A DNA stretch of 53,102 bases, taken from the NCBI GenBank assembly GCA_017882335.1, contig JADGPR010000014.1:1-53102 (forward strand), written 5' to 3'. Positions 16,791-24,809 of this stretch are shown in pieces. Positions within the stretch are counted from its first letter, which is position 1, and every line of letters starts with the position of its first letter. Source of the stretch: Bacteroidales bacterium. Lineage in GTDB: Bacteria > Bacteroidota > Bacteroidia > Bacteroidales > FEN-979. The notes beneath the pieces were generated by a model. That model was not told the DNA's origin. It was given only the letters and a program-made list of their open reading frames with translations, and searched no databases. Made by a program: the position numbers and the translations under genes.

Positions 16791-17738
16791 ATGAAGAATA
16801 AATTACCTTCCCGCAGAAAGTTTTTGAAATTGGGTGTTGCCGCCGGGGCCAGTGCCCTGTTTGTTGGAGGAAGTAACATGTTATCCGCATTAACGAATAA
16901 TGACCCCAAAGAGACCGGAGAGAAAGTCAAAGTCCTTACACAGGATGGAAAGCTGGTTGATGTTGACAAGGGGCACCTCTGCTGCCCGCCGGTGTCAAAC
17001 AAGGAAGCCCGGCAAGGGATACCGGATAAAAAGATGGTCATGGTCATTGACTTGGCAAAATGCAGGAATGCAAGGAAATGTCTTCAGGGCTGCCAGAGCA
17101 TGCACATGCTGCCTCCGCACATGGAATGGATCAAATTTTACCTGATGCGCGACACCGAAGATCAGGCACCCTACTGGTTCCCTAAACCCTGTCTGCATTG
17201 CAACAATCCTCCCTGCGTAAAAGTGTGCCCGGTAGGGGCTACTTTCAAACGCACTGACGGGATTGTCCTGATCGACAACGATCGTTGCATCGGTTGTAAA
17301 TTCTGCATGGCTGCATGCCCTTATTCATCGAGGGTTTTCAATTGGGAAGAACCGAAGCTCCCCAAAGTCGCTCACAAGCAACCCTATTCTCCTGAGACGA
17401 GCACACCCCCAAAAATCGGAACAGTGAGCAAATGTGATTTTTGTCCCGATATGGTCAGAAAAGGGGAATTACCTGCCTGTGTCAAATCCTGCCCCAACGG
17501 TGTTTTTTATTATGGTGATAAAAATGAGGATGCAGTCACCAACGGAACCGACACGGTACTATTCAGCGAATTGCTCGAAAGCAGGGCTGCTTACCGGTTC
17601 ATGGAAGAGCTGGGTACCGAACCCAGTGTTTATTACCTCCCAGCCGTCGACCGTGCCTTTGATTATAAAACCGGATTTGAAGGATTAAGTGAGGATGAGA
17701 TCGCCTTATATAAAAAGGAAGCTAAGATTACAGAATAA
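16791..17738 (+). CDS. Tat-exported ferredoxin-type subunit, respiratory module 1
   Basis: 315 residues of the DmsB/NrfC/PsrB type. A twin-arginine signal (SRRKFLKLG, residues 7-15) directs export of the folded protein. Ligand groups: Cys91, Cys97 and Cys101 (CRNARKCLQGC; Ala94 sits where the second ligand of a CxxCxxCxxxC motif belongs); Cys134, 137, 142, 146; Cys166, 169, 172, 176; and Cys215, 218, 230, 234. So one cluster lacks a cysteine and may be [3Fe-4S]. A Cys64-Cys65 pair before the clusters (GHLCCPP) is shared with the paralogue at 22500. It should carry electrons at the periplasmic face, next to the NrfD-type protein encoded 12 bp downstream. No catalytic molybdopterin subunit is encoded here. 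Confidence 0.92.
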   Translation: MKNKLPSRRKFLKLGVAAGASALFVGGSNMLSALTNNDPKETGEKVKVLTQDGKLVDVDKGHLCCPPVSNKEARQGIPDKKMVMVIDLAKCRNARKCLQGCQSMHMLPPHMEWIKFYLMRDTEDQAPYWFPKPCLHCNNPPCVKVCPVGATFKRTDGIVLIDNDRCIGCKFCMAACPYSSRVFNWEEPKLPKVAHKQPYSPETSTPPKIGTVSKCDFCPDMVRKGELPACVKSCPNGVFYYGDKNEDAVTNGTDTVLFSELLESRAAYRFMEELGTEPSVYYLPAVDRAFDYKTGFEGLSEDEIALYKKEAKITE

Positions 17739-17750
17739 ATTAAGAAAACA

Positions 17751-19973
17751 ATGAACGAAGACGAAAAAACTCAGCAAAACCTGATTGCTTTTAAACCCCA
17801 ATTGGAAAAGATTAGTAAAAAAGGGATCGCATTGATCGTTTTTCTCTCACTGGTCATTCTGTTTGGCCTTTATTGCCTTTACATACAGGACACCAAAGGT
17901 CATATTGTGACCGGTATGCGCGACAATGTAGTCTGGGGGTTATACATCGTTAATTTTATCTTTTTTATAGGGATCAGTTATGCAGGCGCCCTCATCTCCG
18001 GTATCCTGCATTTGTTAAGAGTTCCCTGGCGAACACCCATCATCCGGATGGCCGAGATGATCACCGTGATATCTACCCTGATCGGACCTGGATATATTTT
18101 ATTGTGTATCGGGCGGCTCGACCGGTTACCTAATTTATTACTTTTCGGCAGGATCCAGTCTCCGATCATCTGGGATGTCATTGCCATCACAACCTATTTA
18201 TCCGGGAGTATCATCTTTCTTTATCTTGCCACGATCCGCGACCTTGCCATACTCCGCGATAACCCGGTAAAGGTTGCAAAGTGGCGCAATCCCATTTATC
18301 GTTTTATGTCGGTCAGGTATAAAGATACAACAAAGCAAAAGGAATTGCTGAATGTAGTAACAGACCTGTTATCGATCGTCATCATCCCCCTGGCAATCCT
18401 TGTGCACTCCGTCCTTGCCTGGATATTTGGAATGACATTGCGGCCAGGCTGGCACAGTACAATTTTTGCTCCTTACTTTGTGATTGCTGCTGTCTATTCA
18501 GGAACCGGGGTATTGATCATGGTAATGTGGGTATTCCGCAAGGTTTATCACCTGGAATCCCATATCACCAAAATCCATTTCAATTACCTGGCAATCATCA
18601 TGATCGTTTTAGGTGCGCTATACGGGTACTTTACCTTCAGTGAATACCTGACCAGCTGGTACGGTTCGATTAAATGGGATATGGAGGTCCTTTACAGGTT
18701 ATTCAATCCGGATCAGTATTTTCTTCAGTTTGTATTTGCAGTTTTTATCGGAGTAATGGTCCCGATTATCATTGTTACCGTTCCAAGGTTCAGGAACATC
18801 AATTCCATCGCATTTGCTGCTGTCATTGCGGTATTTGCCCTCTGGGTGAAACGCTACCTGATCATCATTCCTACCCTGGAATCCCCTTTGTTACCTATTC
18901 ACGATCTTCGGCCTGAATTCGTTCACTATTCGGCGACATGGGTTGAATGGTCCCTTACCTTTGCCGGTATTGCCCTTTTTGTGCTGCTGTTCTACCTCTT
19001 TTCAAAATTCGTCCCGATAATTCCGATAGTCAGAACCGGTGAAGAAAAGGACTATTCAAGGTTGAGGAAAGTCGTTTTTGAAAACCAGATGAAAAAAGTC
19101 ATCAAAAAGAATAAAAAAAGCGATATGATTTCAACAGGAATCATCCTATTGCTGATGCTGGTATCTGTGCCCTGTGCCATGGCGCAGGATGAAACCAGAA
19201 TTAAAACGGTGCTCAAGCTGGAGTATTTCCATGTTGATTCGGCTCAAAACCTCACCGCTACCTTGCAGGCTAAGGTAGAAGGAAGATACCTGCCCCTTCA
19301 GGGAATGGAAATTGGTTTTAAATTTCTCCAGGGCAGTACAGAAAAATCTATGGGAACCGCCATGACCAATGAGCAAGGCAATGTGACCTTCTCATTTCCT
19401 GATGATATCTTAGCCACCAAAGGAGATAAAGGGGTTTATTCGTTTACAGCATCATTTTCCGGCAAAGACAATTACGACAAAGCTTCGGCAAGCGCTACAA
19501 TGAAACCGTTGCGGATGGAGATTTCATTTTCTCAGAAGGGCCAGGACAAAATGATTGACCTGAAAGCTTTTGAACCTGGCAAAAAAGTTGACGAATGGGT
19601 GCCGGTCGACAAACTCGACATCCAGTTTTATGTTCCACGGACTTTCAGTTTGCTAAAAGTCGGAAAAGGAACAATAACTAATGGTACGACCAGCCTGGAG
19701 TTTCCCACTTCAATCCCCGGGAATCAACTGGGGTATCTCACCATCGTGGCGAAAGTTGAAGAAAATGAGATCTACGGGAATGTTGAAGTAAGCGGTACCA
19801 TCAACTGGGGAAAACCATTACCTTTGACAAAGATCATCAAACGCGGATTGGGCGATACCGATGCCCCGCTATGGATGGTGTACACCCTCATCGTGTTACT
19901 TTCCGTTGTGTGGTTTCATTACATGTATGTTATTTTCACTGTTTTCAGGATACGTCATTTAGGTAAATCATAA
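17751..19973 (+). CDS. NrfD/PsrC-type quinone subunit fused to an Ig-like periplasmic domain
   Basis: 740 residues. Residues 1-445 have ten membrane helices of the NrfD/PsrC/ActC superfamily, with the hallmark RPGWHSTIFAPYFV loop, TGMRDNVVWGLYIVNFIFF, YGYFTFSEYL and KRYLIIIPTLESPLLP; this family exchanges electrons or protons with the quinone pool. Residues 459-481 (MISTGIILLLMLVSVPCAMA then Q) look exactly like a signal peptide placed inside the protein. About 220 residues of two Ig-like beta-sandwiches follow, and a last helix after RGLGDTDAPLWMVYTL. The second half is a paralogue of the separate protein at 24810-25697, so this is a gene fusion, or a polyprotein cut by signal peptidase. An internal ATG at 19125 could also start a separate product. 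Confidence 0.9.
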   Translation: MNEDEKTQQNLIAFKPQLEKISKKGIALIVFLSLVILFGLYCLYIQDTKGHIVTGMRDNVVWGLYIVNFIFFIGISYAGALISGILHLLRVPWRTPIIRMAEMITVISTLIGPGYILLCIGRLDRLPNLLLFGRIQSPIIWDVIAITTYLSGSIIFLYLATIRDLAILRDNPVKVAKWRNPIYRFMSVRYKDTTKQKELLNVVTDLLSIVIIPLAILVHSVLAWIFGMTLRPGWHSTIFAPYFVIAAVYSGTGVLIMVMWVFRKVYHLESHITKIHFNYLAIIMIVLGALYGYFTFSEYLTSWYGSIKWDMEVLYRLFNPDQYFLQFVFAVFIGVMVPIIIVTVPRFRNINSIAFAAVIAVFALWVKRYLIIIPTLESPLLPIHDLRPEFVHYSATWVEWSLTFAGIALFVLLFYLFSKFVPIIPIVRTGEEKDYSRLRKVVFENQMKKVIKKNKKSDMISTGIILLLMLVSVPCAMAQDETRIKTVLKLEYFHVDSAQNLTATLQAKVEGRYLPLQGMEIGFKFLQGSTEKSMGTAMTNEQGNVTFSFPDDILATKGDKGVYSFTASFSGKDNYDKASASATMKPLRMEISFSQKGQDKMIDLKAFEPGKKVDEWVPVDKLDIQFYVPRTFSLLKVGKGTITNGTTSLEFPTSIPGNQLGYLTIVAKVEENEIYGNVEVSGTINWGKPLPLTKIIKRGLGDTDAPLWMVYTLIVLLSVVWFHYMYVIFTVFRIRHLGKS

Positions 19974-20003
19974 TTATTCACAACAACTAAAAATGGAGGT
20001 TTT

Positions 20004-20423
20004 ATGAAATTATTTCAAATCAGGTTAATGACCATTTCAATGGGGATGCTCCTCGTGTTTTCTTTCAGTACCATTATTCAGGCACAAACTGCTGGTGTAT
20101 GGAATATCCCGGCAAAATATAAACCCATGAAAAATCCGGTATCGAAAAGTAAAGAAAGCGTGGCCAACGGGAAAGACCTTTATGCAAAACACTGCAAGTC
20201 ATGTCATGGTACTGCCGGATTGGGCGATGGCCCCAAGGCAGCAAGTCTGGATGTAACCTGCAGTGACTTTTCATCCAAAAAATTCCAAGCTCTGGCAGAT
20301 GGGGAAATTTTCTTTCAGATGTCCGAAGGAAAAGGGAAGATGCCTTCGTTTAAAAAACTGATACCGGAGGATAATGACCGTTGGGGTCTGATACATTACC
20401 TCAGGACAATGGCAGCAAAATAA
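20004..20423 (+). CDS. Monohaem cytochrome c, respiratory module 1
   Basis: 139 residues. A signal peptide ends near IIQAQ (about residue 28). One CXXCH haem site (CKSCH, 64-68) sits in a cytochrome c fold (ANGKDLYAKHCKSCHG, GLGDGPKAASLDV) with Met113 in GKGKMPSF as the likely sixth ligand, and RWGLIHYLRTMA as the C-terminal helix. It resembles the small cytochrome subunits of alternative complex III-like systems, though those are often lipoproteins and this one lacks a lipobox. It lies 30 bp after the NrfD-Ig gene, with a GGAGG Shine-Dalgarno sequence only 4 bases from its ATG. It probably accepts or donates electrons in the periplasm for the module. Confidence 0.9.
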   Translation: MKLFQIRLMTISMGMLLVFSFSTIIQAQTAGVWNIPAKYKPMKNPVSKSKESVANGKDLYAKHCKSCHGTAGLGDGPKAASLDVTCSDFSSKKFQALADGEIFFQMSEGKGKMPSFKKLIPEDNDRWGLIHYLRTMAAK

Positions 20424-20434
20424 GAAGATTCATA

Positions 20435-22108
20435 ATGTTGCAGGAAAATCAAGATCAACCGGCCACGATCAGTGAATTGCTTGAAAAAGTGAATTCGCTT
20501 GAAATGAGAATTGGCAGGATTGAAGAACAATTGGATGCTGCAGTTCAGGGAATGGGAATAATTCGTTCGGAGCGGAACCGACCCGAACAGGGTGACCACA
20601 CAGAATTTGAAGAGCGTGTGGTGGATAAAAATCTGATCGAATCGAACATTTTCGAATATGGAATGACTTGGTTCGGAAGCCTTGTATTATTATGCGGGAT
20701 CTGTTTTCTGTCGAACTTTGCTAAAAATTACATGAATGGCACGTTAGCCAGTCTTGTTGGTTATTTGGCGGTGGCCGGTGTGTTTTTCCTTGCATGGTAT
20801 ATCAGGAATTCCTATTCCCATCTCTCTTTCATGCTGAATCTCTGCGCACATCTTCTTGTCTATTACATCACATTGCGTTTATATTTTTTCACAGGAAACC
20901 CTGTGATCCCGGTAAAAGGAGTAGTTGTAGCGCTACTCCTTGTTGCCATTGCTGTACAATGCTATTTTGCCATCAAACGTAATTCGGAATTGATGGCAGT
21001 CATTGCAATACTGCTGACCTTTGCCACAGCACTTTTCACAGATAGCACCGTAGTTGCTCTGCCCCTGATGATCCTGACTTCCGCATTTTCGGTTTTCTTT
21101 CTCATCCGATATGGCTGGTGGCGGTTGATGTTGACATCAATGATTTTTGTATACTTATCACAAATAATCTGGCTGCTGAACAACCCGATCATGGGTCATG
21201 TTTTCGGAACTCCTTCCGTGGATTCCTACAACCTAGTATCGTTATTTGCCTATGGGTTGATCTATTCACTTATTCCCATGATAAAGCAAAAAGGAAAGTT
21301 TCCTGATAGTGTTTATTCCACCACCATCCTGATGAATGGCATAAGCTTTACAGTGGTTCTTTCCCTGGTGATCATTTCCTGCTACTTGAACAGCTATGTC
21401 TGGATTTTTGCTGTAATCTCGATGCTCTGCCTATTCTATTCCATTGTTCTTAAATACAGGATCACCAGGATATTCGATCCGGCCTTTTATGCGATTTACA
21501 GCTTTATGGCATTGAGTGTCGCAGTTTATGACTATTCAAAACTACCGGATGCCTACTGGTTGCTGGCATTGCAAAGTCTCCTCGTACTCTCATGGGCATT
21601 GTGGTTCCGTTCAAAAATCATCGTGGTTATGAATACGATCCTATTCTCCGGTATCCTGGGCGTCTACCTGGCTTTTTACCCTTCAGTCGACAAAGTGAAT
21701 ATTGCATTTGTGATTACAGCCTTTATCAGTGCAAGAATAATAAACTGGAAGAAAGAACGGCTTACGCTGCAAACAGAGATGATTCGGAATACCTACCTGA
21801 TCGCCCTCTTTTTTATTATGTTGTTTGCATTGTACCATCTAGTACCGCCACAATATGTCGCCCTTTCGTGGACAGCCGCAGCCGTTTTTTATTTTATCAT
21901 GAGCCTGACCCTGAAGCTCATCAAATACCGGTGGATGGCCATTGCCACGGTATTGGTCACGGGGTTCTACCTCTTCTTTGTTGACTTATCACATCTTGAA
22001 ACGGGTTACAGGGTGCTGGCATTTCTTTTCCTGGCAGTGATTTCCCTCGGGGCATCCATGTATTTCACAAAAAAGGTACGAAAAAAATTACATCCGGGAA
22101 ACGAGTGA
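20435..22108 (+). CDS. DUF2339-like polytopic membrane protein
   Basis: 557 residues from the ATG at 20435; the frame is open to 20381, but that start would overlap the cytochrome gene. Residues 1-60 are a cytoplasmic coiled coil (ISELLEKVNSLEMRIGRIEE). About fourteen hydrophobic helices follow, and HLETGYRVLAFLFLAVISLG near the end matches the DUF2339 closing pattern. Such proteins are of unknown function. It starts 11 bp after the cytochrome gene and is probably the last gene of the module 1 operon, so a role in assembly or stability of the complex is possible, though unproven. Confidence 0.75.
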   Translation: MLQENQDQPATISELLEKVNSLEMRIGRIEEQLDAAVQGMGIIRSERNRPEQGDHTEFEERVVDKNLIESNIFEYGMTWFGSLVLLCGICFLSNFAKNYMNGTLASLVGYLAVAGVFFLAWYIRNSYSHLSFMLNLCAHLLVYYITLRLYFFTGNPVIPVKGVVVALLLVAIAVQCYFAIKRNSELMAVIAILLTFATALFTDSTVVALPLMILTSAFSVFFLIRYGWWRLMLTSMIFVYLSQIIWLLNNPIMGHVFGTPSVDSYNLVSLFAYGLIYSLIPMIKQKGKFPDSVYSTTILMNGISFTVVLSLVIISCYLNSYVWIFAVISMLCLFYSIVLKYRITRIFDPAFYAIYSFMALSVAVYDYSKLPDAYWLLALQSLLVLSWALWFRSKIIVVMNTILFSGILGVYLAFYPSVDKVNIAFVITAFISARIINWKKERLTLQTEMIRNTYLIALFFIMLFALYHLVPPQYVALSWTAAAVFYFIMSLTLKLIKYRWMAIATVLVTGFYLFFVDLSHLETGYRVLAFLFLAVISLGASMYFTKKVRKKLHPGNE

Positions 22109-22328
22109 AATTGAACACCAATCCCACTAAATCATTCTTATTACGCCACCGATCAGCAACTTTAAACCTTGCTTTCGGTTTATATTCGAACCGGTTATGG
22201 ATAGGGTTAATGGGTGGACTGGTTATCATAGTCTTGCAATGTCATAGGTTCGCTTCCGGCATTCGTTATTCGGTCTACTTATGCATAAGCTAAAGTGTAC
22301 AAATTTATATTGTTTTGAACTCAATTAT

Positions 22329-22360
22329 TTTGAAATTTTAAATCATTTTTATTACTTTTG
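22329..22360 (+). promoter_or_regulatory. Promoter of respiratory module 2
   Basis: TTTG (22329-22332), a 20-bp spacer and TACTTTTG (22353-22360) match the Bacteroidota -33/-7 consensus in both elements and spacing. It is the best promoter in the window. Transcription should begin near 22367, leaving a leader of about 130 nt. Confidence 0.65.
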
Positions 22361-22371
22361 TGAATTATTAC

Positions 22372-22453
22372 ACAAGTTTTATTAATCATTTTCAAATAGA
22401 TGTAGCGGGTTCATTAATTACCGGTTTACATCTATTTACTAATTAAAACTTGT
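22372..22453 (+). promoter_or_regulatory. Long imperfect stem-loop in the module 2 leader
   Basis: Outer arms ACAAGTTTTA (22372-22381) and TAAAACTTGT (22444-22453) are exact complements. Inner arms AAATAGATGTA (22394-22404) and TACATCTATTT (22427-22437) are also exact, enclosing a 22-nt loop. The structure starts about 5 nt after the predicted transcription start and ends 46 nt before the ATG at 22500. It could protect the mRNA, act as an operator or be an RNA switch; no T tract follows, so it is not a standard terminator. Confidence 0.55.
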
Positions 22454-22499
22454 CATTCTAAAATTGTTTTTATTTCTCCTAATAAATCTACACAATCAT

Positions 22500-23459
22500 A
22501 TGCCAAAGAAAAATAAAAAAGATCCATCACGCCGTGATTTCCTTATCAAAGGACTCAATATTGCTGCTGGGACTCTTCTGGGAGGTGGAATCCTGGCTTC
22601 CTGTACGAAAGAACCGGAACCCCAGGGAACGGGTGAAAAAATAAAAGTTCTCACCGCTGACGGACAACTTATGGAGGTTGACAGGGGACATGCCCTATGC
22701 TGTAATGCGCCTACTTCAAAAGAAGTGAGAAAAGGAATCTCGGGACGCCATTTTGTGATGGTTATTGACCTTTCACGATGCAGGAATGCAAGGGCCTGTG
22801 TCAATGCATGCAACAAAATGCATTTTTTACAACCCGGGCATGAATGGATAAAGGTCTTTCTAATGCAGGATTCAGATGACACATCACCTTACTGGATGCC
22901 CAAGCCCTGTTTTCATTGCGATGCCCCTCCCTGTGTGAATGTTTGCCCGGTGGGTGCATCTTTTAAACGTGAAGACGGAGTTGTTCTTATCGATAACATG
23001 CGCTGCATCGGGTGTAAATTTTGTATGGCAGCCTGTCCATATTCATCCCGCGTTTTTAACTGGGAATCTCCTCCTGTTAAAGTGAGTGCAAAATTTTCTC
23101 CTGAAACAGGTGTTCCCCAAAGAAAAGGAACTGTCGGGAAATGTGATTTCTGCCCCGATTCATTTGCTAACGGGATATTACCGGATTGTGTTACGGCTTG
23201 TCCGAATGGGGTTTATTTTTTCGGTGATAAAAATGAAGATGTAGTCACCAATGGACAAGAGTCTGTCCGTTTCAGCGAGCTGGTAAAAGATAAAGCTGCT
23301 TACCGGTATATGGAAGAACTCGGTACACGGCCAAATGTCTATTATCTGCCTCCTGTCGACAGAAGGTTCCCTGTCCAGGAAGGATTTGAGGATATACCCG
23401 AAAATGTTAAAAAAGGCTACGAGGTTAAAAGAGCTCATCTGAAAAAGTTTAAATTCTAA
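22500..23459 (+). CDS. Tat-exported ferredoxin-type subunit, respiratory module 2
   Basis: 319 residues from ATG 22500 (MPKKNKKDPSRRDFLIKG); the frame extends to 22464 but the twin-arginine signal fixes the later start. It is a close paralogue of the protein at 16791, with the same four cluster motifs and the same lost ligand: Cys94, Ala97, Cys100, Cys104 (CRNARACVNAC). The Cys-Cys pair is at 67-68 (GHALCCN). Unlike module 1, the signal ends in a lipobox (ILASC, Cys35), so this copy may be a Tat-exported lipoprotein anchored in a membrane. It is followed 11 bp later by the NrfD-type gene. The catalytic partner is not encoded in the window. Confidence 0.92.
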   Translation: MPKKNKKDPSRRDFLIKGLNIAAGTLLGGGILASCTKEPEPQGTGEKIKVLTADGQLMEVDRGHALCCNAPTSKEVRKGISGRHFVMVIDLSRCRNARACVNACNKMHFLQPGHEWIKVFLMQDSDDTSPYWMPKPCFHCDAPPCVNVCPVGASFKREDGVVLIDNMRCIGCKFCMAACPYSSRVFNWESPPVKVSAKFSPETGVPQRKGTVGKCDFCPDSFANGILPDCVTACPNGVYFFGDKNEDVVTNGQESVRFSELVKDKAAYRYMEELGTRPNVYYLPPVDRRFPVQEGFEDIPENVKKGYEVKRAHLKKFKF

Positions 23460-23470
23460 ATTATCTGATT

Positions 23471-24805
23471 ATGAATTCACCAGAACTTGCGCAGAAAAAA
23501 CTTGTAGAAGTCATATCCCGATATGATAAACCTACCGTATTGGGTAAAATTATGTTCATCTTTTTTTTCCTGGTGCTGCTATTTGCAATTTATGCATTTA
23601 TTACCCAGACGATCAAAGGTCAGATTGTAACAGGCATGAGGGATTATGTTGTTTGGGGTATCTATGATGTAAATTTTATCTTTTTCATCGGGATCAGTTA
23701 TGCCGGGGCCATGATATCAGGAATACTTCATCTGCTGCATGTGGAATGGAGAAAGCCCATTATCAGGATCGCAGAAATGATCACGGTCATTTCTGTCATT
23801 ATCGGCCCGGTCTTCATTTTGGTTGAGATGGGACGGCTGGACCGCATTTTTAATATTTTCACTCATGGAAGAATCCAGTCTCCTATCCTTTGGGATGTCG
23901 TGGCAATTCTGACCTATCTTTCCTGCAGTATCCTCTTCCTTTATCTTGCGTTAATAAGGGATTATGCGCTGCTCAGGGACAATACCGTATTGAAGATTTC
24001 AAAATTTCGCCGGTATTTTTACAAGAAACTTGCCGCGACTTATATTGACCTGCCTCAACAGAAAAAATTCCTGAACCGGGCGCTTACCATAATGTCGGCG
24101 CTAATTATTCCCCTGGCGGTTCTGGTCCACTCTGTATTAGCCTGGATTTTCGGCATGACGATACGCCCCGGCTGGCATAGCACCATTTTTGCTCCTTATT
24201 TCGTTGTTGCCGCAGTCTTTTCTGGTACTGCAGTATTAATTATTGCCATGTGGTTTTTCAGGAAATTTTATCATCTTGAAGAATATATCCTGGAAAAACA
24301 TTTTAAGTATATCGGAACGATTCTTCTTGTACTCGCCGCCTTATACGGGTATTTCACATTCAGTGAGTATCTGACGGTCTGGTACGGGTCGGAGACCTGG
24401 GAACTGGAAGTCGTTTACAAATTGTTCGATTTTAGCGCCTATGGAGCATGGTTCTACCTTGCTGCTTTTGTTGGCGTATTGGTCCCCATGATCTTTACAG
24501 GTTTACCCTTCCTGCGAAACATCAATACAATTACGATAGGTTCTGTTGTGGCCGTAATCTGTATGTGGATCAAACGTTACCTGATCATCGTCCCTACCCT
24601 TGAAACGCCCTTGCTGCCCTTACAGGACATCCGGCCTGAGTATGCTCATTATACTGCTTCCTGGGTTGAATGGACATTAACCGCGGGAGGTATAGCGACA
24701 TTTTGCATGTTCTTCATGATCTTTATCAAGTTCATGCCAATCATCCCGGTTGCTGATATTGCAGAGGTATCTGAGAAAAAAGAATTTATTTCTGAAAAAC
24801 TTTAA
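23471..24805 (+). CDS. NrfD/PsrC-type quinone subunit, respiratory module 2
   Basis: 444 residues with ten membrane helices, closely similar to residues 1-445 of the fusion protein at 17751. Shared motifs are TGMRDYVVWGIYDVNFIFF, RPGWHSTIFAPYFV, LYGYFTFSEYL, KRYLIIVPTLETPLLP and YTASWVEWTLT. Ten helices is the number in alternative complex III ActC rather than the eight of PsrC. The role is likely quinol oxidation or quinone reduction coupled to the ferredoxin subunit. Here the protein stops soon after the tenth helix, and the Ig-like protein begins 4 bp later as its own gene, the unfused state of module 1. Confidence 0.92.
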   Translation: MNSPELAQKKLVEVISRYDKPTVLGKIMFIFFFLVLLFAIYAFITQTIKGQIVTGMRDYVVWGIYDVNFIFFIGISYAGAMISGILHLLHVEWRKPIIRIAEMITVISVIIGPVFILVEMGRLDRIFNIFTHGRIQSPILWDVVAILTYLSCSILFLYLALIRDYALLRDNTVLKISKFRRYFYKKLAATYIDLPQQKKFLNRALTIMSALIIPLAVLVHSVLAWIFGMTIRPGWHSTIFAPYFVVAAVFSGTAVLIIAMWFFRKFYHLEEYILEKHFKYIGTILLVLAALYGYFTFSEYLTVWYGSETWELEVVYKLFDFSAYGAWFYLAAFVGVLVPMIFTGLPFLRNINTITIGSVVAVICMWIKRYLIIVPTLETPLLPLQDIRPEYAHYTASWVEWTLTAGGIATFCMFFMIFIKFMPIIPVADIAEVSEKKEFISEKL

Positions 24806-24809
24806 TTTC

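Larger units (their letters stand above)
22109..22499. other. Control region of respiratory module 2
   Basis: 391 bp, AT-rich towards the right. It holds a well-formed promoter (22329-22360) and an 82-nt imperfect stem-loop (22372-22453). The first 200 bp shows no gene, repeat or terminator I can support. Confidence 0.55.
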
